A DNA stretch of 6,310 nucleotides from Limiplasma sp036652695. GTDB taxonomy: Bacteria; Bacillota; Clostridia; Christensenellales; Aristaeellaceae. Every line of letters begins with the position of its first letter. Position 1 is the stretch's first letter. Of the stretch, positions 1 to 4,588 are shown one piece after another. The translations under genes were made by a program, and so were the position numbers. The notes below the pieces were generated by a model that made no database searches, was not told the origin of the DNA, and worked only from the letters and a program-made list of their open reading frames with translations. Where the stretch lies: positions 1 through 6,310 of the forward strand of contig JAVVVJ010000100.1 of assembly GCA_036652695.1 (NCBI GenBank), in the 5' to 3' direction.

Positions 1-141
1 GCCAAGCTTACCGCCGACAACGCAAAGCTTTTGGCGAAGCTGAACGTTGAACGCGATGCGGCGAAGAAAGAGCTTGCTCAAGTCAATCAGGAGCTTGCGG
101 AGGCTATGAAAAGCCTTCAAAAGCAAGAAGAAAGCAAGTAA
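1..141 (+). CDS. C-terminal end of a coiled-coil phage structural-region protein (5' truncated)
   Basis: The first reading frame is open from the window edge to a TAA at 139-141, giving the last 46 residues of a protein whose start lies outside the window. The fragment is rich in Ala, Lys, Glu, Leu and Gln, without proline, glycine or aromatics, and shows leucine-centred heptad-like spacing. It ends in a charged tail (KQEESK), so it is very probably an alpha-helical coiled coil. It lies 14 bases before the connector gene, where phages of this layout have the major capsid gene or a small accessory protein after it. A globular major capsid C-terminus would be unusual for such a helix, so a small accessory or head-decoration protein is the better guess. 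The family cannot be named from this fragment. Confidence 0.75.
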   Translation, partial: AKLTADNAKLLAKLNVERDAAKKELAQVNQELAEAMKSLQKQEESK

Positions 142-155
142 GGGAGTGCAGTGCA

Positions 156-587
156 TTGGGCTACGCGACATACGAGTTCTACACGGATGTGTTCCATGGT
201 AGCCCCATCCCAGCAACGAAATTTCAGCGCTTGATAGATGACGCGAGCGAAATTCTTGACAATATTGTGCAGCGCCCTATCAGCGCCACAGATGCGGAGA
301 CGGGTAAGCTTCAGCGTGCGGCGTGTTATCAAACCGAAATGCTCTTCAGCGCTGGTGGCATGAGCGGCCTAAACGATGCTGCCGTGAATGGCGCGGTAAC
401 GTCCGAAACGCTGGATGACCATACCGTAAGCCGAAGCGTGATTCAGGGCGCAAGCTCCCTTTCAACACAAAACCAGCCCACCAGCGGCGGGATACCCGTA
501 TCCACGATGGCGGTTGCAATTCTGCGCCAAATGGGGTATTTGAACCGCTGTGCGTATGCGGGGAGGCTGTGTCCCCATGATAACTGA
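156..587 (+). CDS. Phage gp6-like head-tail connector protein
   Basis: This 143-residue protein probably forms the ring that docks under the portal and begins the head-tail interface (HK97 gp6/SPP1 gp15-like role). The N-terminus, with the YATYEFYTDVF motif, a leucine/isoleucine-rich helix (residues 21-40, LIDDASEILDNIV) and then a second helix containing QRAACYQTEML, is the usual form in Firmicute phages. A Ser/Thr/Gly-rich loop follows, and a final helix (VAILRQMGYLNR) ends the fold. The start is TTG at 156: AGGGAG at 141-146 lies 9 bases upstream, and no ATG or GTG is available in this frame before the previous gene's stop. The 3' end overlaps the next gene by 11 bases. The assignment rests on sequence flavour and position; the family is diverse. 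Confidence 0.8.
   Translation: MGYATYEFYTDVFHGSPIPATKFQRLIDDASEILDNIVQRPISATDAETGKLQRAACYQTEMLFSAGGMSGLNDAAVNGAVTSETLDDHTVSRSVIQGASSLSTQNQPTSGGIPVSTMAVAILRQMGYLNRCAYAGRLCPHDN
560..566 (+). promoter_or_regulatory. Ribosome binding site deciding the start at 577
   Basis: GGGGAGG ends 10 bases before ATG 577. It lies inside the end of the connector gene and would be downstream of the possible GTG start at 550, so it argues for the shorter protein. Confidence 0.75.
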
Positions 588-990
588 CATGCTGCCTGAT
601 AGCGCCACCCTGTACAACTACATGGGCGAGGACGTGAACGGAAACGCCGTGTACCAGCGAACCCTGTTTTCACCATGCCGCGTCGTGCTGACGATTGGCG
701 CGCTCATGGAGAAAGAGGATGACAACATCCGCGCCTACCTGTTTGACATGAAAACCGAAGCGACGGATGACGAAAACGCCCGAAGCTACTGCGACCCGCG
801 CGCCTTTGACACGTTGGGCGACAAAAGCGCGTACTGGACGCTGCGCGATGACGGGCGGGATATGATTGCCAAAGGCGTATGCAGGAGCGCACAGCCGCCA
901 GACGATGGAACGGCTTTCGCCCTGCGCACGGTGAAGCGTAATCAGATTGGAAGTCAACGCACGTGGCATTGGAAGGTGACAGGACGATGA
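577..990 (+). CDS. Probable phage head-closure/adaptor protein (DUF6751-like)
   Basis: The protein has 137 residues from ATG 577, chosen over GTG 550 because of the GGGGAGG site just upstream. The N-terminus (MLPDSATLYNYMGED) followed by a CRVV strand, then AYLFDMK and a C-terminal WTLRDDGRDMIAKG block, suggests a beta-rich fold. I recall the same opening pattern in DUF6751-type proteins of Clostridia prophages, but this is from memory, not a search. Its slot between the connector and the gp10-like protein is where head-closure (stopper/adaptor) proteins such as SPP1 gp16 are encoded, hence the role. It overlaps the preceding gene by 11 bases and the following one by 4 (ATGA), so translation is probably coupled. 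The position is firm; the function is inferred. Confidence 0.7.
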   Translation: MITDMLPDSATLYNYMGEDVNGNAVYQRTLFSPCRVVLTIGALMEKEDDNIRAYLFDMKTEATDDENARSYCDPRAFDTLGDKSAYWTLRDDGRDMIAKGVCRSAQPPDDGTAFALRTVKRNQIGSQRTWHWKVTGR

Positions 991-1328
991 GGCTTGACAT
1001 AGACACGGGGAAAGTGCTTGGCCGCCTACGTGGGAACGTAGAACAGGCGCAGCGGTGGCTTGACAATGAGGTTGTCAAGGACAGCGAGCCTTATGTTCCA
1101 TTTCGAAAGGGCGTACTGACGCGCAGCGTATACCCGTCAAAGAACCGTGGCGTTGGGGAACTGCTGTATAACACGCCGTATGCCCGCAAGCTCTACTACG
1201 CGCTTGGACGCGCGTTCAACTGCGCCACGCATCCGCAGGCTTGCGCCCAATGGTTTGAAAAAGCCAAAGCCGTATGCCTCAAAAAATGGGTCAGGGGCGC
1301 AAACCGAGTGGCAGGAGGTAAGGAATGA
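987..1328 (+). CDS. Minor capsid protein, Minor_capsid_2 / HK97-gp10-like
   Basis: From ATG 987 this gives 113 residues; GGAAGG at 971-976 is 10 bases upstream. A GTG at 963 in the same frame would precede that site, so ATG is preferred. Recognisable family blocks are YVPFRKGVLTRS (36-47), ELLYNTPYARKLYY (58-71), THPQACAQWFEKAK (81-94) and a Trp at 101. The pattern of a YVP-x-R/K-x-G-x-L turn, then Y-x-x-PYAR-x-x-YY, then HP-x-A-x-x-WFE-x-AK is typical of Minor_capsid_2 proteins of Listeria A118 and related phages. These resemble HK97 gp10 and act at the head-tail joint or in tail completion. ATGA overlaps link it to the genes on both sides. Confidence 0.88.
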   Translation: MRLDIDTGKVLGRLRGNVEQAQRWLDNEVVKDSEPYVPFRKGVLTRSVYPSKNRGVGELLYNTPYARKLYYALGRAFNCATHPQACAQWFEKAKAVCLKKWVRGANRVAGGKE

Positions 1329-1741
1329 GCATAGACACTGACATTGCGCAAGCCGTACTTGCGTACCTCAACGCATGGGGCGAGAAGCCGTGCGAGATCA
1401 GCTTCGAGCTGGCTGTGCGCAAGGGCATTTCCATGAAAATGCAGCCGCTTTCCGCGACGGTCATCAAAAAGAAGTACATCACAGGGTCGTTCGTCGGCGA
1501 CTGGCCGTTTGCTGTGTACGTCCGCATCAACAAGGGAGATACCGCCAGCCGTGCAAGCGCCATGAGGACGTTGGACGATCTGGGTAGATGGATTTCCACG
1601 CAGCCGCTACCCAACATCGGCGTGAACCGCACGGCAAACAAGGTGGAAATCACAGGGTTACCGAGCATCGCCGTAAACAACGATGACGGCTCGGAGGAAT
1701 ACCAAGCGCTGTACTGCATGGAGTACAAGCAGAGCAAGTAG
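1325..1741 (+). CDS. Probable phage tail terminator (minor capsid/tail completion protein)
   Basis: This 138-residue protein starts at ATG 1325, with a strong AGGAGG at 1313-1318 six bases upstream. An N-terminal amphipathic helix (DIAQAVLAYLNAW) is followed by alternating hydrophobic strands, notably VIKKKYITGSFVGDWPFAVYVRIN (46-69), a helix (ASAMRTLDDLGRWI, 77-90) and a final strand (EEYQALYCMEYKQ). The helix-strand order and its place directly before the tail tube gene fit tail terminator proteins (lambda gpU-like), often annotated as minor capsid protein in A118-like phages. The terminator caps tail polymerisation and binds the head joint. The TAG stop is immediately followed by the first repeat copy. 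The role comes mainly from gene order and fold pattern. Confidence 0.72.
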   Translation: MSIDTDIAQAVLAYLNAWGEKPCEISFELAVRKGISMKMQPLSATVIKKKYITGSFVGDWPFAVYVRINKGDTASRASAMRTLDDLGRWISTQPLPNIGVNRTANKVEITGLPSIAVNNDDGSEEYQALYCMEYKQSK

Positions 1742-1812
1742 CGCAAAGCGACCCGAAACATGCGACTGAAACGAGCGGCAACCCCGGTCGGGGGTGCGCG
1801 AAGATTGAAGGA
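1738..1812 (+). repeat. Structured direct repeat, copy 1 (imperfect hairpin)
   Basis: The 75 bases beginning with the last base of a Lys codon and the TAG stop of the tail terminator gene recur almost unchanged as copy 2. The copy begins GTAGCGCAAAGCGACC, carries two tandem versions of GCGAC-x-GAAAC (1748-1759 and 1762-1772), then a GC-rich hairpin starting GCGGCAACCCCGG at 1775, and ends GAAGATTGAAGGA. Its hairpin is weaker than that of copy 2: there are two substitutions and one missing base, all in the 3' arm. No coding sequence is supported here. A cis-acting RNA, a phage-borne intergenic repeat or a plain local duplication are all possible. Confidence 0.85.
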
Positions 1813-1823
1813 TGTGGAGGGAA

Positions 1824-1846
1824 GCGGCAGCCCGGTGGGCTGTTGC
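1824..1846 (+). repeat. Third hairpin between the two repeat copies
   Basis: GCGGCAGCCC pairs with GGGCTGTTGC around a GGT loop: 10 pairs, two of them G-U in RNA. It resembles the hairpin part of the flanking repeats (GCGGCA-GCCC against GCGGCA-ACCCC) but lacks their 5' head, so it may be a degenerate third copy. Its last four bases also belong to another possible stem (TTGCGC-GTA-GCGCAA, 1843-1857), so the two cannot form together. Confidence 0.6.
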
Positions 1847-1848
1847 GC

Positions 1849-1924
1849 GTAGCGCAAAGCGACCCGAAACATGCGACTGAAACGAGCGGCAACCCCGGCC
1901 GGGGTTGCCGCGAAGATTGAAGGA
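1849..1924 (+). repeat. Structured direct repeat, copy 2, with perfect 26-base palindrome
   Basis: This 76-base copy matches copy 1 apart from two substitutions and one base. It contains a perfect self-complementary sequence at 1886-1911, each half being GCGGCAACCCCGG or its reverse complement. As RNA the centre would open into a short loop over a stem of about 11 pairs. The right end (GATTGAAGGA) runs directly into the AGGAGG ribosome binding site of the tail tube gene, so the hairpin ends 9 bases before that site. There is no T-run after it, so it is not a normal intrinsic terminator; a role in mRNA stability or translation control of the tail tube gene is possible but inferred. Confidence 0.88.
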
Positions 1925-1926
1925 GG
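1921..1926 (+). promoter_or_regulatory. Ribosome binding site of the major tail gene
   Basis: AGGAGG lies 7 bases before ATG 1934, immediately after the palindromic hairpin. It overlaps the end of repeat copy 2. In copy 1 the equivalent place reads AAGGATGTGGAGGG, a disrupted version. Confidence 0.8.
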
Positions 1927-1933
1927 AATCACA

Positions 1934-2422
1934 ATGCCTGAAACCGCACGGCTTGTAACCCGTGATGAACTGAAAAGCTACATGAACACGGGCACTTCTG
2001 CCGTTCCCGTGTGGAGCCTGATTGGTGAGGGCTTTACCGCCTTATCCGAAAATAAGAACCCAAAGACCTACGCCCGCAAGTACATCCACGAACGCACCGA
2101 GCGCACGGATGTAATCGGCTATGCCCCTTCCGTGCCGTTCACAGCCGACGTTCATACCGTAGACCCTGTTATCGCCAAGATTCAGGAAATCTACAACGGT
2201 GAAAAGGTCGGCGCTGACGCGCAGGTGGAAATCCTCACCGTGCGTGAGTGGGACATCGGCACAGTGGTGGGAACCTACAAAGCGATCAAACGTACCTATT
2301 CCACGGTGTGCGACAAAGAGGGTGACGGAACGGATGCGCTGGTCATCAGCGGCACGTTCCACGCCGTCAGCAACATCAGCAATGGCACCTTCGATGGCGA
2401 CAAATTCACCGCCGCCGCGTAA
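1934..2422 (+). CDS. Phage major tail (tube) protein
   Basis: The 162-residue product from ATG 1934 has the size and pattern of Firmicute siphophage tail tube proteins. It opens with TARLVTRDELKSYMN and continues with a VWSLIGEGFTALSENKNP segment, a KYIHERTERTDVIGY segment, then FTADVHTVDPVIAKIQEIYNGEKVGADAQ, and a beta-rich C-terminal half ending in a GTFDGDKF turn. The IG-x-G-x-T-x-L-x-x-x-x-NP and YI-x-E-x-T-x-x-x-x-x-x-GY segments are typical of the family. Hexamers of this protein stack into the tail tube around the tape measure. It is one of the most abundant virion proteins, and fittingly has a strong ribosome site, an unusual structured leader and a terminator-like hairpin after its stop. 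An in-frame ATG at 1871 would add 21 residues but lacks a ribosome site. Confidence 0.85.
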   Translation: MPETARLVTRDELKSYMNTGTSAVPVWSLIGEGFTALSENKNPKTYARKYIHERTERTDVIGYAPSVPFTADVHTVDPVIAKIQEIYNGEKVGADAQVEILTVREWDIGTVVGTYKAIKRTYSTVCDKEGDGTDALVISGTFHAVSNISNGTFDGDKFTAAA

Positions 2423-2429
2423 CCGCACA

Positions 2430-2464
2430 GGCGCGGCGGGCTTCCCGCCGCGCCAATTATTTTG
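2430..2464 (+). terminator. Terminator-like hairpin after the major tail gene
   Basis: GGCGCGGCGGG (2430-2440) pairs perfectly with CCCGCCGCGCC (2444-2454) around a CTT loop, followed by AATTATTTTG. The 11-pair all-GC stem is very strong but the T-tract is short and interrupted. It is probably a partial terminator or a 3' stabiliser that raises tail tube mRNA relative to the genes beyond. It starts 7 bases after the TAA. Confidence 0.7.
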
Positions 2465-2467
2465 AAT

Positions 2468-2472
2468 GGAGG
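2468..2472 (+). promoter_or_regulatory. Ribosome binding site deciding the start at 2481
   Basis: GGAGG is 8 bases before ATG 2481. It overlaps an earlier in-frame ATG (2466), which it could not serve, so the shorter start is preferred. Confidence 0.7.
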
Positions 2473-2480
2473 CAGAGCCT

Positions 2481-2909
2481 ATGAGCCAGTCCACACAGAA
2501 TCCCGAAAACAAACCTTGTTCCTCTCCGTTTGAGTTTGAAGAAACGTTCGAGTTCGGAGGTGTCGAAGTCCCATTCGACAGCAGCGAATGCGAAACCGCA
2601 AAGCGGTTTGAGGACGGCATCGAGCGTATGCGCGAGGAACAAAAGCTGATACCGAAGGACGGGTCGCTGAGTGACGCAATCGGCGCGTTTTGCAGGGTGT
2701 ACGAGCACCTTATCGACGGTATGTTTGGCGATGGCACATACATGAAGATGTGCGGCGGGAAATACTCGATGCATGTCACCAACCAGCTTTACAACAAGCT
2801 CATCAGCGCAATCAACTGCCAGCGCATCGCCAATGAATCCATCAAGGCGGGAGCAGCGATGAAATATCTGCCGAACCGCTCGGCACGCAGGGCGGCGGCT
2901 CAAAAGTGA
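2481..2909 (+). CDS. Probable tail assembly chaperone (DUF6673-like)
   Basis: The 142-residue protein starts at ATG 2481, set by the GGAGG at 2468-2472. After a polar N-terminus there is a FEFGGVEVPFDSSECETAKRFEDGIERM block, then helices around SDAIGAFCRVYEHLIDGMFGDGTY, and a basic tail (NRSARRAAAQK). Its position between the tail tube gene and the Gp15-family gene is that of the first tail assembly chaperone of long-tailed phages (lambda gpG-like). I associate the sequence with DUF6673 from memory, not from a search. The stop overlaps the next start as GTGA. The -1 frame leads into the next gene, but I see no standard slippery heptamer at the junction, so coupling or reinitiation is more likely than a fused product. 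Confidence 0.7.
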   Translation: MSQSTQNPENKPCSSPFEFEETFEFGGVEVPFDSSECETAKRFEDGIERMREEQKLIPKDGSLSDAIGAFCRVYEHLIDGMFGDGTYMKMCGGKYSMHVTNQLYNKLISAINCQRIANESIKAGAAMKYLPNRSARRAAAQK

Positions 2910-3502
2910 ACGATTCTGACGTAGCGCTACTGACCGACGATTTGCCCAATACGGTTGAAATTGCAGGGAAGGAAGTGCCGATTCACACGGACTTCCGAAA
3001 CGGAATCCAGTTTGAACGCTTGGTACTGGACGGCTCCATTGAGGACGCCGTAAAGGTGAATACGGCGCTGATGTTGTTTTTTGGCGATTACGCGAGAATC
3101 CGCAACCGGGAGGCGGCAATCGAAGCTGCACTTTGGTTTTACTCCTGCGGGCGTTACCCTACCAGCGATACGAAAGGACAGAAGCCTAGCAAACGCTACT
3201 ACGATTACGCCGCAGATGCGCGCCTGATTTACGCAGCATTTCTTGACCAATACCACATCGACCTGCAAACGTCTGAACTGCACTGGTGGCAGTTCTGCGC
3301 TATGCTTGCAGGCCTAAAAGCAGATGCCGAGTTCTCGAAAATCATTGGGTACAGGGCAATCGACGTGAGCAAAGTAAAGAACCAAGAGGAACGGGCGCGA
3401 TACAGGCGGCTCCAAGCCCTCTACGCGCTGCCTGACAACAGGACGCACGAGGAAAAGGTTGCATCCGCAGGCGCGGCGTTTGGGAGGTCGGCGGGGATAT
3501 GA
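2906..3502 (+). CDS. Bacteriophage Gp15-family protein (second tail chaperone position)
   Basis: The 198-residue protein starts at GTG 2906, overlapping the previous stop by 4 bases. No strong ribosome site precedes it, so it probably depends on translational coupling. The diagnostic section is in the second half: YYDYAADARLIYAAFLDQY (98-116), LHWWQFCAMLAGL (125-137), F-x-KIIGYR (143-150), and then ARYRRLQALYALPD (164-177). The HWWQF and YR...LQ.LYALP features are the hallmark of the Gp15 family named after Listeria phage A118. Encoded just before the tape measure, it is thought to occupy the gpGT-like chaperone slot that keeps the tape measure soluble during tail assembly. The family match is good; the biochemical role is by analogy. 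Confidence 0.87.
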   Translation: MNDSDVALLTDDLPNTVEIAGKEVPIHTDFRNGIQFERLVLDGSIEDAVKVNTALMLFFGDYARIRNREAAIEAALWFYSCGRYPTSDTKGQKPSKRYYDYAADARLIYAAFLDQYHIDLQTSELHWWQFCAMLAGLKADAEFSKIIGYRAIDVSKVKNQEERARYRRLQALYALPDNRTHEEKVASAGAAFGRSAGI

Positions 3503-3699
3503 ATGTTCCGAGCATCCAGTATCCACCTACGCGCAAGCAATGGGCCGTATGCCCGTACTGCCACGCAAGAAGCGTCCTGTATGACGATACGTCAAACTGC
3601 CGTGGCGTATGGGTAAAATGCACGCGGGGATGCAAACGCGAGTATGAGCTTATCATCAAGGATGGGAGGCAGGCTATTAAGATGGAGAATACTTGTTGA
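3499..3699 (+). CDS. Small zinc-ribbon protein, Com/Cys-rich-KTR-like
   Basis: This 66-residue protein starts at ATG 3499, overlapping the Gp15 stop (ATGA), with GGGAGG at 3482-3487 eleven bases upstream. Four cysteines are placed as a likely zinc site: C18-x2-C21 (CPYC) and C41-x3-C45 (CTRGC), with C34 between them and another at the C-terminus (C66). A basic, aromatic stretch (KREYELIIKDGRQ) follows. The arrangement of a CPxC knuckle, an intervening DT pair and then a Cys-Cys knuckle with lysine resembles the small Com translational regulator of phage Mu or Cys-rich KTR domain proteins. It may bind nucleic acid or help assembly; the function is unknown. Similar small ORFs are not universal in tail operons, so it may be accessory. 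Confidence 0.72.
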   Translation: MNVPSIQYPPTRKQWAVCPYCHARSVLYDDTSNCRGVWVKCTRGCKREYELIIKDGRQAIKMENTC

Positions 3700-3875
3700 A
3701 CAAACGCCGCAAGCGGCATTGAACACACCCAAGGTTCGCTTCGCGCAGAGTGTGCAGGGCAGGTGAGCGAACCAACCTTCCGACGCAGCACACCATGGAA
3801 ATGAAGCTGTTCGAGGTGACGGCGCGCACGTTCCGCGCCGAGGGAAAGGGCGCAGCAATGATGAAAAACAATGAG
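3700..3875. other. Intergenic junction between zinc-ribbon gene and toxin-antitoxin cassette
   Basis: No gene is clearly supported in these 176 bases. They hold a small GCCGC-AA-GCGGC inverted repeat (3706-3717) just after the zinc-ribbon stop and an 8-base inverted repeat GGTTCGCT/AGCGAACC (3733-3740, 3766-3773) separated by 25 bases. A forward reading frame from ATG 3795 has phage-like codon use. None has a T-run that would make it a terminator. Confidence 0.6.
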
Positions 3876-4016
3876 TTATGGTTGTTCCGCTTCCTTGAGC
3901 GGAACAACAGCAAGCGTCTTGCCAAGCGGGGCGAGCACCTTAATCATGGTATCCAAACGCGGGGAGCTGTCGCCGTGCTCTATGCGGGCAATGACGGGCT
4001 GCTTTACGCCGCTTAA
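3795..4016 (+). pseudogene. Possible 5' remnant of a phage gene, continuing antisense into the antitoxin
   Basis: From ATG 3795 (or 3801) the frame reads MEMKLFEVTARTFRAEGKGAAMMKNN before it enters sequence antisense to the antitoxin gene. The first 27 codons use C/G-ending codons like the neighbouring phage genes and look like a plausible beta-strand start. The rest, to the TAA at 4014-4016, is fully explained as the reverse of the antitoxin gene. I see no good ribosome site. It could be the truncated start of a phage gene broken when the toxin-antitoxin cassette entered, or chance. Only 3795-3875 carries independent weight. Confidence 0.3.
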
Positions 4017-4178
4017 CTCTTCCAGCTTCTTTTGCGAAAGACCGTGTTCCTGACGAGCGCGTACCAGCTCGCAAATCAATGCTGCTCGAATCCGAGCCTC
4101 CTGCATTTCTTCCGGCGTATACAGTGTTTTTTCAAATTCGTCCCAGGTTTTCCCGAAAGGACTGATCGGCTTGCTCAT
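3876..4178 (-). CDS. XRE-family antitoxin, HigA-like
   Basis: This 100-residue protein has a helix-turn-helix over about residues 37-90: LVRARQEHGLSQKKLEELSGVKQPVIARIEHGDSSPRLDTMIKVLAPLG, shown here without gaps in three helices: LVRARQEHGLSQ, KKLEELSGVKQPVIARIE and the stabilising RLDTMIKVLAPLG. The GLSQ...LA/E..SGV.Q..IARIE..  pattern is classic XRE/HTH_3. The N-terminal helix (TPEEMQEARIRAALICELV) probably contacts the toxin. It is the second gene of the pair, with its ATG overlapping the toxin stop (ATGA) and AGGAG about 10 bases upstream inside the toxin gene. As in HigBA systems, it should neutralise the toxin and, as a complex, repress the shared promoter at the inverted repeat 4572-4593. 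The family is clear; cognate target and activity are untested. Confidence 0.88.
   Translation of the reverse strand: MSKPISPFGKTWDEFEKTLYTPEEMQEARIRAALICELVRARQEHGLSQKKLEELSGVKQPVIARIEHGDSSPRLDTMIKVLAPLGKTLAVVPLKEAEQP
3881..3908 (-). terminator. Hairpin at the antitoxin 3' end, possible weak terminator
   Basis: GTTGTTCCGCT (3881-3891) and AGCGGAACAAC (3898-3908) are perfect inverted arms of 11 bases around a 6-base loop, inside the last codons of the antitoxin gene. Read on the minus strand, the stem is followed 12 bases later by TTTTT (3868-3864). The distance is long for an intrinsic terminator, so termination may be weak. The arms also form on the + strand and could hinder late-operon transcription. 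Confidence 0.5.
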
Positions 4179-4534
4179 AGATGTTCGCTCCTTTCCTTTA
4201 GGTCGGCCAAAGCGCGTATTGCTCGCTCAATCTCTCGCTTTGGCGTTTGCTGTGTCTGCTTCATGAACTGCGTCAGGAGAACAAATTGTCCGTCCACCCA
4301 AGCTGCGAACAGGATGCGGTCACGCAGCGGACGAAGCTCCCAAATTTCTCCAGCCAAATGCTTGACATAAGGCTCTCCAGCGCGTGTACCCAATTCCCTA
4401 AGAATATAGACATACTCCAAAATCTTGTTGAGTTTGATACGGCTATCCTTATCCTTACGGGAGCCAAGCGCGTCGAGATAATCTTGAACTGAGCTTTTTC
4501 CGCTTGCATCCTGATAGAACACGATGTTGAACAT
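4175..4534 (-). CDS. RelE-superfamily toxin, HigB / phage Gp49-like (DUF891)
   Basis: A 119-residue toxin is read from ATG 4534. The start is chosen because GGGAGGG (4550-4544) lies 9 bases upstream and the mapped promoter would begin transcription near 4553, downstream of the earlier TTG at 4555; ATG 4543 is too close to the ribosome site. Family features are an N-terminal FNIVFYQDASGKSSVQDYLDAL strand-helix, then VKHLAGEIWELRPLRDR (58-73), ILFAAW (74-79) and VLLTQFMKQTQQTP (85-98), followed by a charged C-terminal helix. Basic residues in the ELR..RDR strand and the FMKQTQQTP segment match Gp49/HigB toxins, ribosome-dependent mRNA interferases. The toxin-first gene order is the HigBA signature. 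It is encoded against the phage tail genes. Activity is inferred from family. Confidence 0.88.
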   Translation of the reverse strand: MFNIVFYQDASGKSSVQDYLDALGSRKDKDSRIKLNKILEYVYILRELGTRAGEPYVKHLAGEIWELRPLRDRILFAAWVDGQFVLLTQFMKQTQQTPKREIERAIRALADLKERSEHL

Positions 4535-4543
4535 CTTTAGCAT

Positions 4544-4550
4544 CCCTCCC
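4544..4550 (-). promoter_or_regulatory. Ribosome binding site deciding the toxin start
   Basis: GGGAGGG on the minus strand is 9 bases before ATG 4534. It fits a short leader of roughly 20 bases from the predicted transcription start. Confidence 0.7.
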
Positions 4551-4559
4551 GACAACCTT

Positions 4560-4588
4560 ATTATACGAAAAAGTTATTGAAATATCAA
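4560..4588 (-). promoter_or_regulatory. Promoter of the toxin-antitoxin operon
   Basis: On the minus strand TTGATA (4588-4583) and TATAAT (4565-4560) are separated by exactly 17 bases: five of six bases and six of six of the sigma-70/sigma-A consensus. Transcription should start near 4553, giving a short leader to the toxin. The promoter is buried in the operator repeat, which suits autorepression by an antitoxin complex. Confidence 0.82.

Noticed and set aside
1738..1924. CRISPR-like array because of repeated units ending in GAAAC
   Set aside because: There are only two long copies, no regular spacers, and the short doublets are 2 bases apart.
1291..1932. Long minus-strand open frame (213 codons) across the tail terminator gene and the repeats
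   Set aside because: It is antisense to a well supported gene, and its internal peptide duplication merely reflects the DNA repeat; no ribosome site or family pattern.
1871..1933. N-terminal extension of the tail tube protein from ATG 1871
   Set aside because: The extension would translate the palindrome; the good AGGAGG site is at 1921-1926 and serves ATG 1934, where the family-typical N-terminus begins.
2042..2782. Minus-strand open frame of 246 codons over the tail tube and chaperone genes
   Set aside because: A shadow caused by GC-rich third codon positions of the + genes; it crosses the terminator-like hairpin and has no recognisable domain.
2895..2910. Programmed -1 frameshift joining the two chaperone-position genes
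   Set aside because: The frames are right for -1, but the junction (GCT CAA AAG TGA) has no standard slippery heptamer and the next gene has its own GTG start in a GTGA overlap.
2457..3131. Minus-strand open frame of 224 codons
   Set aside because: Antisense to the chaperone-like and Gp15-family genes, low-complexity Arg/Pro-rich translation, no start signal.
3733..3773. GGTTCGCT/AGCGAACC inverted repeat as a terminator
   Set aside because: The loop of 25 bases is long and no T-run follows on either strand.
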